Shown piece by piece: positions 27,796-38,632 of a DNA stretch of 43,650 nucleotides (positions are counted from its first letter, which is position 1; each line of letters begins with the position of its first letter). The notes beneath the pieces were generated by a model. The model made no database searches. It had not been told where the DNA came from and saw nothing but the letters and a program-made list of their open reading frames with translations. The DNA comes from Apostichopus leukothele. Lineage: Eukaryota > Echinodermata > Holothuroidea > Aspidochirotida > Stichopodidae. Where the stretch lies: the NCBI GenBank assembly GCA_010014835.2, contig JAAAKB020000025.1, positions 929,507 to 973,156 of the forward strand, given 5' to 3'. The position numbers and the translations under genes were made by a program.

Positions 27796-29370
27796 CAATC
27801 TTCCTTACTTCATGCATTATGTTGCATGAAACAATACAAAATAGTAAGTTTACTATATAAATGCCGGGATAAAAACAGGGATAAATACAGGTATTGGCTA
27901 AAATCAGCCTACCATAATATAAACAACCCATAATTTGCTATTTGCTTCAAATTCAAACTCAAAGAGAAAACAAATGGTGAAATATCTATCCAAAATGTTA
28001 AGTACTTCAAAACTATTTATGGTTTAGTTTAGTAGAAAAAAAGGATCAGGAGGGACACTCAAGTCCCCATCAAGGACCCTATACTATGGAGCAGTTCATA
28101 CTAGCCAATTTTTTTTTCCACTAAATTTTGTGCTCAACAAGCTAAATGAAGTATCAAGACTTTCTAATGTGTGAGGACTGTTCTACCCTTTTTTGGAATT
28201 TAATATATTAATTGCTTAACAATGTATTGCTGCACTGAACATTGTAATTTCTAAGTATATGATTTCCATATTTAAAGTATTTAATATCCGAGCCCAATGA
28301 ATAGTCCACACAGCTCTTATTGCAAGATATTTAAAATAACAGAATCTTGCAAAGTGCACTGTCTTCTTCCATCTGTTGAAAGTCACTGTCTGTTTTGTTT
28401 CTTGCCGACCTCATTAAATTTGAACTCTTTACACATCCTTATCTCTTTTCTGACAGTACAACAAAACTGAGGCACCCAGTCTAAAACCACAACAAATAGC
28501 ACAAACGGTGATAGATGTGAAATACCAGATATTTGTTTGTAAATTTCAAAATATATTGGAAAAGATCCCTTTTTCATTGATCAATATCTCACTTGTTTCT
28601 TGAAAAGGCATTCAGTGATCAATTCACTGTATTACCATGTTTAGGCCATATGTGTGCCTGCCTTAATATAAACGTTGGCTAGCAGTAACTAAGGTTGATT
28701 ACGTTGGCTGTTAACTAACAAGTCTAAGCTACCCTGTGTGATCGAGCTGGTTCAAAGGGTACTGGTTGCAAAGATGTACCTTCATATGCTATCTCTTCTT
28801 GCTTCCTAACTCCACTGTTAAATGAGAAAATTATTACTAACTCAGCCTATCTCACCTAACTTACTCGCATATAGGCCTAACTTAGGCGCATAAAGCCTAG
28901 GCCTAACTTAGGCCTGCTGTAGTGTTTGAGATGTCAGACTACAATCTTTATTTATTTAATGTAAAGGCCACGGGCTAATACTAGTTTATTTCAATTTTTA
29001 CTTCCACTGTTCCAGGTTACTTACAAGTTTAAGGCACCAAATATATGTCATGACTTATTGATACTGCGTATATAGGGAACGCTTGCATGGAGCGATAGGA
29101 ACTTTGTACTGTTTAAATTTGTAGATGCCCTTGTGAGATTATCAACATTAATGCTAACCACTACTACCGTTATATTCACTTGACGCACCTTTGAGCCTAC
29201 ATGTTAGCCTACATAGGCTAGAAAGAGAGAAAACAACTCTAACGTTAGGCCTAAGGTTTGCAACCTCTATCAAAACACTATCATTTTCTCTGACCACACA
29301 TACCCATACAGACTGTCTTCCTGAAACTATGACACAAACATTAGAGAATATCTAGTCTATTTTTACTCAC
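27796..29370. other. Non-coding stretch, 27.8-29.4 kb
   Basis: AT-rich, no gene recognised. At 28870-28920 there is a cluster of nested words built from GGCCTAACTTAGGC and GCCTAGGC, small inverted repeats that recur around 29190-29260 and 34540-34720. Confidence 0.5.
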
Positions 29371-29665
29371 CCGCTAAAACTCCGTCGAACCCAGTCAACT
29401 ATCCAAGTTATTTTTAGGAACTTAAACAAGTTCGCTCTTTACAAGACGATGTAATGCGCGATTGTGGGGCCTAGTCGGAAATAGACCCAAGCAAGGCCGA
29501 ACACCTCAGGCAATGACGTCACTTTATTATTCCGCAACTGCGTTAATAAGTACAATTTGAGGAAAATTCACCCTCACTGTTGCAAAGAAATGTCAATTAT
29601 GCAACTTTAGATGTAAATTCACATCACATGTAAAGTAATTCTACAGAAATTTCCAACTTAGTATG
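29371..29665 (-). other. Candidate mef2 non-coding first exon (right end approximate)
   Basis: On the minus strand this segment ends at a strong donor (AGCGG|GTGAGTAAAAATAG; GT at 29369-29370). It is CpG-containing, unlike the flanks. A TATATAG element lies on the same strand around 29692-29699, so a start site near 29665 is conceivable; a TATA-less start near the CRE at 29514 is equally possible. It lacks a coding frame. Linking it to the mef2 start exon (acceptor at 5851) is inference from strand, donor strength and the known spread of MEF2 5' exons. Confidence 0.35.
29514..29521. promoter_or_regulatory. CRE palindrome TGACGTCA, copy 1
   Basis: Perfect CREB/ATF site within GGCAATGACGTCA, 150 nt upstream (on the minus strand) of the donor at 29370. 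Confidence 0.6.
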
Positions 29666-29983
29666 ATCAAGACCTATTTTAACTAGTGGAGCTATATATG
29701 CTGCGCGTAAACACGGAAGTGAACAGGCATTACTATTTTGGGGGAGGTGCTTCCCCAATCTGATCTATTATATTAGCGGTTAGCGAGTGCTAGGTGGCCG
29801 GTAGAGCTTTACTGGAACCATTATGAGCCTCTAACAATCGTTGAATTCATTTTATTCACAGTGAAAGCGTAGAACGTGATAACTCAAACTGATTGTCGAG
29901 GACCTAGGCGGATTCCCGAGCAAAAGATACGGTAGAAAAATCTGAAGTAGCTAGCAACCAATTTACGTCACTAGCAACGGCAA

Positions 29984-29991
29984 TGACGTCA
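29984..29991. promoter_or_regulatory. CRE palindrome TGACGTCA, copy 2
   Basis: Perfect CREB/ATF site in the same 13-mer context as copy 1, 470 nt away. A near-CRE (TTACGTCA) lies 21 nt to the left. Confidence 0.6.
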
Positions 29992-30100
29992 TTCGACCTA
30001 ATTAAGGAAAACATCGATGGCACAGCTTCAAGGCCAAGGGAATGTCAACTTCTCGCGCGCGGTTTATCAGGGAGGATGAAAGGTACATTCCGCCACTAGC

Positions 30101-30815
30101 TTCAAAATGATTTTCCAAAGGGAACTTGTCTGGAAAATAAAATCTCTTTCTACATCAGAAATAGTCACCAACATCAATGCTGCAAACATATTTCCAAAGT
30201 CATTCAAATTCTACTATGATTTGGGACGGATTGACACCAAAGATCATCAACACACTGGAAGTCTATTTTTTTATTTTTTTTTATTGTTAATTTGTTTACT
30301 GACACTAGGTGTAAGATTGGCATCAATGTATGTTCATATGGATTCAGACTGCCTATGTGTTCACTGTTAGCCTGATGCAGTATACTGTTTAATTCTCGTA
30401 AGCAGATCTCTGTATTATTATTTTTTTACTTTTCATAACAATCCTATCAATGGTGATATAATGTTCTACAGGAACGATGGTGTAAATCCAGTTTGCATAC
30501 AGGCATCTGAAGTAATCCTAAGACTTCTGTTCAGACAAACGAAAAATCAATATCATCGCCGGTTTTCCAATTTTACAATGTAACCAGTTTTTGGACAGAA
30601 CCACCTCCTTGGAATGACAAAAAACAAAGTAGAGAAGAATAAAATTCGCTTAAGTGAAGCATTGATACTTAAATTACGTCATAATGTTTCATGTATTGAA
30701 CCAATCTTCATCGTTATTTTGTAAAAATATTCGCAGATCTTGGGACGCCCCCTATAATTCTGGTTGTGTACCTTTATAGTTTATGAAAGGTATCACATAA
30801 CCCCCCCCCCCCCAC

Positions 30816-30847
<32 letters not shown>

Positions 30848-30863
30848 CCCACCCTGTAGGCAG
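30101..30863. other. Non-coding stretch up to the second gap
   Basis: No gene recognised. The 87-codon plus frame at 30107-30370 has a Leu/Phe-rich stretch from a T-rich strip and no domain. The region ends in poly-C (about 30801-30813) and an AC microsatellite (30813-30848) at the gap edge. Confidence 0.5.
30801..30848. repeat. Poly-C plus (AC)n microsatellite at gap edge
   Basis: About 13 C followed by an AC run with one AAAC interruption, directly before the N run. Confidence 0.9.
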
Positions 30864-31794
30864 NNNNNNNNNNNNNNNNNNNNNNNNNNNNNNNNNNNNN
30901 NNNNNNNNNNNNNNNNNNNNNNNNNNNNNNNNNNNNNNNNNNNNNNNNNNNNNNNNNNNNNNNNNNNNNNNNNNNNNNNNNNNNNNNNNNNNNNNNNNNN
31001 NNNNNNNNNNNNNNNNNNNNNNNNNNNNNNNNNNNNNNNNNNNNNNNNNNNNNNNNNNNNNNNNNNNNNNNNNNNNNNNNNNNNNNNNNNNNNNNNNNNN
31101 NNNNNNNNNNNNNNNNNNNNNNNNNNNNNNNNNNNNNNNNNNNNNNNNNNNNNNNNNNNNNNNNNNNNNNNNNNNNNNNNNNNNNNNNNNNNNNNNNNNN
31201 NNNNNNNNNNNNNNNNNNNNNNNNNNNNNNNNNNNNNNNNNNNNNNNNNNNNNNNNNNNNNNNNNNNNNNNNNNNNNNNNNNNNNNNNNNNNNNNNNNNN
31301 NNNNNNNNNNNNNNNNNNNNNNNNNNNNNNNNNNNNNNNNNNNNNNNNNNNNNNNNNNNNNNNNNNNNNNNNNNNNNNNNNNNNNNNNNNNNNNNNNNNN
31401 NNNNNNNNNNNNNNNNNNNNNNNNNNNNNNNNNNNNNNNNNNNNNNNNNNNNNNNNNNNNNNNNNNNNNNNNNNNNNNNNNNNNNNNNNNNNNNNNNNNN
31501 NNNNNNNNNNNNNNNNNNNNNNNNNNNNNNNNNNNNNNNNNNNNNNNNNNNNNNNNNNNNNNNNNNNNNNNNNNNNNNNNNNNNNNNNNNNNNNNNNNNN
31601 NNNNNNNNNNNNNNNNNNNNNNNNNNNNNNNNNNNNNNNNNNNNNNNNNNNNNNNNNNNNNNNNNNNNNNNNNNNNNNNNNNNNNNNNNNNNNNNNNNNN
31701 NNNNNNNNNNNNNNNNNNNNNNNNNNNNNNNNNNNNNNNNNNNNNNNNNNNNNNNNNNNNNNNNNNNNNNNNNNNNNNNNNNNNNNNNNNNNNN
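30864..31794. other. Assembly gap, 931 N
   Basis: Continuous N. The length is not a round number, so it may be a size estimate. The 356-codon minus frame that spans it consists mainly of unknown bases and is not a gene. Confidence 0.98.
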
Positions 31795-32728
31795 AACTCT
31801 GATTTCAAACGAATTTGTAAATTCCTGAAAAACCTGAAACCCACGTTCGTCCTGGGGAAAAAAAAAACGCTACCCGTCCATATTCCATCCCCCTTTCATG
31901 TCTTATTTCGTGAATCGTTAAAGCAGCTACCTGTGTTAACACCGATTGCTATATAATAATAAACTATACTAATTTAACATATTTGAAGCAGGTTTTTTTT
32001 GCGTGCACGGTAGAACGGACAGGCTTCCCAGATTTACATCGGAAGGAAATTCTAATAGAATCGAGTGAACATTTTTTTTTATCTCCATAAGCAGGTATTA
32101 TTCAGTTGATATGATTGATCTTTCGGTCATGTCTCGCTAGTGCATGTTTAGTTTCGTTGAAAGAATTCATGTTAGCGTTAGAGATAACATCATGATAGCT
32201 CATTTTTAAACCTTATATCTATTTCATGAACATCATGATGAAAACGTCGAATAAACGCGATTTATGTCAAGCTTTCTGTTGTCGATGACTGTACCGAGAA
32301 TCACGAGACAGATGAATGATTGCCGCCGCATCTTAATACACGCTGACGATAATCCGATGAACGAAAGTATATCTCAGTTTCTGACCACTTTCTCAGAAAT
32401 ACTGAGACCGAAGGAGATAAATGACCCCTATCAACATCATTGATGTATTGCACAGGGATCCCAACGCATGTTTGAGTTAGGGGAAGGCAGTTTCAATAGC
32501 AGTACGCATGTACAGCTTATAAATGACCATAAATAGTATGTAGGCCTATACGACTTTCAATATCACTTTCGAAATGACATGATAATTTTGATGCCATTTT
32601 ACTTTGTATGTCCATTGAGAATTTTGATACTCATGCGGGCAACCTGAAAATTTAAACAAACGGAGAATAATAAAGTAGTTGTGAAAAAAAAAATTTAGCA
32701 AATATCACCAAACCTTATAATTGAACTC
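31795..32728. other. Non-coding stretch, 31.8-32.7 kb
   Basis: No gene recognised. The part around 32240-32480 has more CpG than the average for this window, but no frame or splice pair that I can defend. Confidence 0.5.
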
Positions 32729-32887
32729 ATGGGTTGTTTATTAAGCAAACATCATTTTAGACCAGTTTCAAGGGAAACCAAACTACAGAATGGAAATGAA
32801 GGATTCGACGAACATTATGTCGCCAGTGGTGACATCACGCAGGGCCTACACGTCACCTACTGTGTTCTTGGCAGTTTACTTCCTTGA
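32729..32887 (+). CDS. Short ORF or first coding exon with N-myristoylation-type start
   Basis: A 52-codon frame from ATG (ACTCATGGG) begins MGCLLSKHHFRPVSRETKLQ and goes on NGNEGFDEHYVASGDITQGL. Gly2-Cys3 followed by Ser6-Lys7 is the classic pattern for N-myristoylation plus palmitoylation, which anchors proteins to the inner face of the plasma membrane. The composition is soluble, acidic and protein-like up to about residue 40, and the DNA is more GC-rich than its flanks. Possible donors lie at GTGACA (after VAS-G, near 32830) or further on, so it may be the first coding exon of a longer gene rather than a whole micropeptide. I did not recognise the protein. A chance ORF of this length is likely in a window of this size; the start sequence is the reason to list it. 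Confidence 0.3.
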   Translation: MGCLLSKHHFRPVSRETKLQNGNEGFDEHYVASGDITQGLHVTYCVLGSLLP

Positions 32888-34272
32888 GTATACAGAATGA
32901 TTAGTAATTGTCCAAAGAAAGTTAAATTTGTCCATGGAAGTAAATATAGCTTACTTTTGTACGGTTTCGACAACTATAAAGAGCCTGGTTGAGATGGGGT
33001 TTCAGCAAACGCTTTATAAATATTGCCTTTCTTCCTGTTAGCTTCACACTTTCCGTCTATACCAGCAAATATTTCCGTACAAAGTTTACTATGTACTTGA
33101 ATAAACTATACAGCACAACATAGTTTATTGGAGCAATCCACGTACAACTCAATTGCAATTACTGATTACATGTGGTAAATTATAAGTTACAGTCTGGATT
33201 GTTCGGACAGGCTCCTTTACTCTGTATCGAAGACCACACATATATCCCACTGTTTATAATTGTATATCAATGAGCATGTTGTCCATGCAGCGTGTTTTGT
33301 AAGCATATCTTTTAAATACCGAGTTTAATATTACTGAACAAAATGTATTGAGAACTGGCAATAATTACAAAATAGAATGTCACTACTGTATAAAGGACAC
33401 GTTATTAACCTTTCTTCATATTAGTTTGACTGTATTTAACAAAATTCATGACATCAACTTTATAAAACGTACAGGAAACCTACATGTGAAAGAAGCAATA
33501 TTTTATTCAGTTGCCAATCCGGGACTTTTTACGATGGCAATTACTTTTATTAAAGATAAATTCATTATTCAGTGGATGTTGATTTCCGGTTTCTGAAAAT
33601 CAGTAGTTTGCTAGCTGAGTTATAGCCTAATTGAGAGGAGTTTTTCTTTCGTTCAATTTAATTAGTTTTTAATGTTAAACATGGAAAAATGTGAATTTTG
33701 TAATGTCTTTACAATTTCCCGTCATTCTAAATTTGGAGCTACCACAAACAAAAGTTCACGTATCAGAGGGTAGATGTTTTAAAAAAAAATATGAAACTGA
33801 TAATATATTGGGGAAGACTTAAATTGTTTCACTCCTCTTTGAGAAAAATGTCAATGCCGCGAAGTTCAATCGCACATGTCTCGGACAGACAAAAACAGCG
33901 AAAGGAAGTCCCGTCACAGTTACATACAAAGAAGTAGGCGGGACTTAGACCGTAATTTTGATGACGTAATGTTTTGCTCAGGCAAAAACTCTCGGGAACA
34001 AAAACATTGCTGTGTGTGTGTTTTCATGTCTAGCGCCGTGGATTACAATGCGGGCACCGGTGCACTGTAGCCTACATTATACACAATAATACAGCTGTGC
34101 GGTTGTGCTTGGTAGATCTAAAATCATAACGCAATTAGGCTAAACACGACATTGGATGTTTAGTTATTTCCGGGAAGATATACCCATTAGCCAGGCATCT
34201 ACTTTCTCTTTCGGTAAAAGTTCTTTGTTGTAGATAAACTACGCTACGTAGCAGTGCATATATGAAGGGAAA
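32888..34272. other. Stretch upstream of the 34.3-kb exon
   Basis: Mostly AT-rich with no recognised gene. The last 400 nt (33860-34270) gain CpG and include a CRE-like TGATGACGTAA at about 33959. They may hold the promoter and 5' UTR of the exon starting at 34273; an acceptor-like TTCTTTGTTGTAG occurs near 34220-34232. The 82-codon plus frame at 33348-33596 has no domain. Confidence 0.45.
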
Positions 34273-34357
34273 ATGTCCCGGCGACTGTTGCTTCTGGAGG
34301 CAGATATCCAGGCGGTAATCGCTGCGTGTAGAGCCGACCCAGAGAATACCTTCTGTG
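34273..34357 (+). CDS. Candidate first coding exon of a plus-strand gene (RWD-like start)
   Basis: The ATG follows an in-frame TAG 24 nt upstream and opens 28 codons plus one base: MSRRLLLLEADIQAVIAACR then ADPENTFC. It ends at a strong donor (TGTG|GTGAGT) in phase 1. The exon is GC-richer and CpG-richer than its flanks. The pattern LExxIxAV... followed by loops resembles the first helix of RWD and UBC-like folds. It joins in phase to the exon at 43198-43293, which supplies matching beta strands and the DYP turn (next entries). No exon between them in the right frame is obvious, leaving an intron of about 8.8 kb. The gene family is not recognised; RWD-domain, UBE2Q-like and PARP6/8-type N-termini are possibilities only. 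Confidence 0.5.
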
Positions 34358-35696
34358 GTGAGTAATGTTCTTAATAAACCCACCACTGTGGCCTAGGCCT
34401 ATGGTAAAGAATCACTTCTATAAGTCCCATAGTGTTTGATAAGTACTGTTTACCCAACATTCACTACATTGACGTAAATATTAATGAATTTGGTTCCTTT
34501 AGTGAACTGAATCATTCAGTTAATTGGGTTAGCTACATTAGGCTAATTCCTTTAACTTAGGTTAGGCTACAGTACTTACCTTAGGCCATATATGGTTAGC
34601 TTCTTTAGGCTATAGACCTAACTAACTAAATGTAGAATTATCCTCAATTGACGTAAGTTTATAGGCTTACTGTAACTAACACTGTACATAATGACTGAGA
34701 ACTAGGCCTAGGTAAACCTACAATATTACACATTATTATGGACTAGGATAATACAGATGACCCCTCTGGCATCTAAGTACTTAGATAGTACTAGCTTTTC
34801 TACCATTTTGCATCAACTTACCCTCATGGATCCCCAAAAAGTATTTATGGACCTGGTGGTGGCTATTCCTCGCCAAAAAAAATTACCTTGAATCTTGGGA
34901 TTTTTACCTGTGTGGTATGAAATAGACATTACCTGGGAATTTGTTTGGAGTGTGTGCTCTGCATAGTTGATCAAAACTGCAGGTTACTTAAATCTCTAGC
35001 TTGTACAGTAGCTGATCTGGTAGAATTAAATGCAAAATTTCATGACTTCTTTATTAGTGTCAATTTTTTTTCCAGAATCACAAGGTAGTTTAATTTTCTC
35101 TAAGTTGCTGAGATTTTGACCCAAAAAGGGATTGATCCTTCATCTAAAGAGATTTCTGTGGAAAATGAATCTGTTACTGTAGCCTAGGCCAATGCAATAA
35201 TGTAATGTACAAGCAAATGCTGTGATGTGCAGTGTTTGCACCCTGTAGTGTTGAATTACTGTATCATAATTAGTACTGATAATACTAATACACCGTTCAA
35301 CTTTGCTCATATTTTCTACTGTCAATAATATTCCTCGCCCCAACCCCCATCGCCCCTCAGGGAATATTGATGAATGTATATATTGAAACAGTGGTTTGCA
35401 TTGTTTTTGTCAACAATTTTCTGAACTTTTAGTGAGCACTAATCAGTGCTCTGGGTCTTAAGAAATAGTTGTCAATCGCCTCTAAACTCTGGTCAAATGT
35501 GGTTGTATGTTTTTCTCTTTGTGTGTGTGTGTTCATGTAGGTAAATTATTTCTAAATAAAAGGAAAAAGCAAATTTAACCTGATTTGGAGATTTACAATT
35601 TCATTATCTTTTGGATTAAGAACTGGAAATATTTTAAAAAGAGTACCCTTGACCTAAGTCAATGCTGTGTTAGAATAGTACTAGCCTTTCACAGAT

Positions 35697-36083
35697 ATGA
35701 TTTTTTTTTGGGATGCAAATTTTAATATTTATAAGTTGAATGAAAGCAAAGTTCGACGAGGGTTTGTAGTTCTTCTTTCAACTGAAAGTCCTTTGCTCGG
35801 ACGAAGTTTTTCCCCCAAAACGGTAAATTTGGTAGAAGAAATGAAAGATTTTAACACACATTTGTGTTGTGAGATCATGATACCAGCAAATTGCTTGGAT
35901 ATCATTTCTGTGAAAATGTCACAAACACTGGTTTTCCGTAAATTTGACGTTGCCCAATTTCATATTTTGCAATTGAAAAGGGTTAAAAATCCAATTGAGC
36001 CGCTCATTGTACAGGTTCATAATCTTGCAGATGTACATGTACATGTTATACATCAAAGAAGAAGCATCTTGCTGGAGCAATGA
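35697..36083 (+). CDS. Open frame of 128 codons, unidentified
   Basis: This is the longest gap-free open frame in the window. It starts with a Phe-rich stretch from a T run and then reads KVRRGFVVLLSTESPLLGRS and so on, ending ...HQRRSILLEQ. An acceptor-like TAGCCTTTCACAG lies just before the ATG. No domain, signal or membrane segment stands out. Given the base composition, roughly one frame of this size is expected by chance over six frames, so coding status is doubtful. It lies in what is probably an intron. Confidence 0.18.
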   Translation: MIFFWDANFNIYKLNESKVRRGFVVLLSTESPLLGRSFSPKTVNLVEEMKDFNTHLCCEIMIPANCLDIISVKMSQTLVFRKFDVAQFHILQLKRVKNPIEPLIVQVHNLADVHVHVIHQRRSILLEQ

Positions 36084-36640
36084 CTACGTCTTGGCAGGGT
36101 CATGATGATAGTTGGTGGGATAGATCAATGGCAAATACAGCCCTACTACAAAACCCAGAAGCAAAATTGAATTCTTTTCAAAACTGACAGATCAATCAGA
36201 TAGCATTCATTTGAAATAGGATCAAAATGGGAAAAAGGAAGAAGAAGAGGATATTATGGTGGTTTACTGTCATTAGGTGTAAAATTCCATCACTATGATG
36301 GACAAGCTAATGTCATACCAGTAATGACTGTATGTGCATAACTATATCACAGATTACATTAATGCTGAACAAACATGGCACCCAGATAGAATGCTTATAG
36401 AACAGTTTAACTAAATGGTTGCCCAACCAGTTGTCCTGTTCATTGGGACTCAAGGTTAAGCATAAACAAATGTAGGAATTTTTAGGAGATTTTCGGCCAG
36501 TAACCCAATCTCTTACACCGCCTGCACATGATGGGACAAGTGTTTGGAAAGCACAAAAAAAACAAAAAAACAAACATATCAAGTACAATGTTTGTGATTT
36601 CATCATAGAACTTGCATTCTACTACAGCGTAGATATTTTC

Positions 36641-36735
36641 TGCGACCCACTTGTTAGTCATGGCCCTATGGATTGCGACCCACTTGTGGGTGATGGCCCC
36701 ATAGATTTTGACCCACTTCTGTGATTGTGGATGTG
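36641..36735. repeat. 33-bp tandem repeat, about 2.8 copies
   Basis: TGCGACCCACTTGT recurs at 36641 and 36674 and, diverged, at 36708, each followed by G(T/G)(T/G)ATGGCCCCATAGATT-like sequence. Confidence 0.8.
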
Positions 36736-37238
36736 GATCATAGCAAGAGTGTAAATACAGGGTTGTTAAGTCTGTTCAAGCAGACTCTCTGAAATTGCAT
36801 ATTTTGTCGTCACATCCGCAACAATGAGTGCAGGAAACTGGTTGCGTACATTGACCACCTGGAAAGGACTTTTATTGTCCAACCAAACATGTATAGTCAA
36901 CCCTGGCAGTTGTTAAATGTTAAAATATGCTTATGATTAAAAAAGTTTTTGCAGATTCAACTTTCCTATTTCCTTAACATGTCAAAAGTGTTAACATTTA
37001 GTCTAACAAGGTACCACCTCCCCCTCCACCCCACTCCCCCCTCCAGCCAGACCCTCGCCTATCAGTGACACATTTCTGTGAATAATTTGTAACCTACTGT
37101 GTGAGAAGTTTCCTTAAATAGTGCTGGTTTGGATTGCAACTTTAGGTCTACTGTAGTTCCAACTCAAAATATTGACTGGTGTAACAGGAGGATAGCTAAT
37201 GTTATTGGATTTTGTTGCCTGCATGCTTTACACACCAG

Positions 37239-37477
37239 TCACATTATATTTGTTGTCTGACTGGCCTGCTTTGTGGTTGTTAGTATTTGTGAGCTCCAGC
37301 TGTGGATAATTTGGCTCCGTCTGTGATATTTCTCACTAATAGAACAGACACCTTGTGAAAGCTCTCCAAAATCTTTCAAGACCTCTGTGAATGTGTCGGT
37401 GGCATTGCTGCATCCTCTCAGATGTAATTTCATCAAGGAAGGATCTCTCTTGTGGCCTATGGGTGTAATTAAGTTTT
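37239..37477 (-). CDS. Possible minus-strand exon, unidentified
   Basis: On the minus strand a very strong polypyrimidine tract and acceptor (TTGCTTTTCCTTTTCCAG) is followed by a 78-codon frame to a stop at 37239: NLITPIGHKRDPSLMKLHLR, then GCSNATDTFTEVLKDFGELS and more polar helix-forming sequence. A second frame also stays open for 46 codons from the same acceptor, which weakens the case. There is no matching poly(A) signal nearby and no known family. It would lie antisense to the plus-strand gene's intron. Confidence 0.2.
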
Positions 37478-38366
37478 CTGGAAAAGGAAAAGCAAAAAAA
37501 AAAAAAAAACCCAGCTCAGAATGGTTTCTCTGCAGTAATCAAGGAATTGTACCAGGAGAAAGGTTTCTACTGATAAGTCATATAGTTCCAGTTCGAGAAA
37601 GGAAAACAAAATCTTTGACCATTTGGCTGACATGATCTTTACTGTACTGCTGTATTGGGACAATTACAATCTTCCACAATTACATTCATTTCTGGCCACT
37701 GAACTCAGGGAGAGGTGTTTCAGATTTTCAGTGAGTATTCACACAAAGGAATTAGTTGGCTTGTTGAAAAAAAGAGTGTGGAAAAACTGGTAAAAAATCT
37801 GCGAGACAAAAAGAGAAAGAAAACAAACAAACAATTCTAGTCATCTATTGTAAGACACTAATTCTCATAGAGGTAACCAGATGCCATCAATTTTAATCAG
37901 TTAAAAAAAAAAAATTAATGTGTCAGGATTTAATGATTCTTTTTATAAAATTAAGGTCTAGGGAGATGTTGTGGATTAAGATAGCTTTAAAGGTAAACAT
38001 TTCATCTCGATTCAATGGGTGCAGTATCATGATAACTAGCCTATCCCATTCTTGCCAACAATGGCTTCCACCATGTAAGTTAGATCCATTGAAAAGCCGT
38101 CTCTAATAGGTATATCTGCATAGAACTGTCTTATGGTTAAGTGGTGGAGTAAAAAGTTAGTTGCCTACGGGTTTGAATATCTCGCTGTGACATTTTAGCA
38201 AATTATAACAAAAAAGTTAGCACGATCTGAACACAATTCATTTATCAAGGCTAGAGACATTCAATGCCTAAAAAAACAATAGATCTGCTTTAAATTTGAG
38301 TGGGCAGAACAAAATAGCCTCCAGCCTTGGCCATAAAATGAATTATTTAAAGACAAATGATTTTTA

Positions 38367-38632
38367 ACGTTGCACAAGGTTGGTTCCCATCTTATGCTAG
38401 TCTTGTGATGTCATGGATGCATTCTCATTAGATGGTATTGTTATCATAAAATCATGGAATTCTACTTAATTTTCTTAAAATTCATGACGCATTGTGTAAG
38501 ATTGGTTTCTCATCTGCTGCTATTCTTGTCATGAAATGGATGCATGCTCATGATATTCCTCTTATATGTTATATATGGTATTGTTATCATAAAGTCATGG
38601 AATTTTACGTAATTTTCCAAAATTTCATGACC
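38367..38632. repeat. Diverged tandem duplication, about 120 and 146 bp
   Basis: Copy A (38367-38486) and copy B (38487-38632) share ATGGATGCAT, ATGGTATTGTTATCATAAA, TCATGGAATT(C/T)TAC, TAATTTTC and AATT(T)CATGAC in the same order. B has an extra 25 nt or so in the middle. Non-coding. Confidence 0.85.

Larger units (their letters stand above)
29400..30100. promoter_or_regulatory. Promoter-like island with duplicated CRE
   Basis: A patch richer in CpG and unique sequence than its surroundings, including TCTCGCGCGCGG near 30051. It contains the 13-mer GGCAATGACGTCA twice in the same orientation (29509-29521 and 29979-29991), each with the full CREB/ATF palindrome TGACGTCA. It also has a half-matching TTACGTCA at 29963-29970, two CTAGCAAC words (29951, 29971) resembling an RFX half site, and a CCAAT box between them. 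It could serve a minus-strand transcript to the left (mef2) and/or a plus-strand transcript to the right. No plus-strand first exon is established. Confidence 0.5.

Noticed and set aside
30774-31844. 356-codon minus-strand frame
   Set aside because: More than 300 of its codons are N; the rest is an AC microsatellite and unique sequence without homology.
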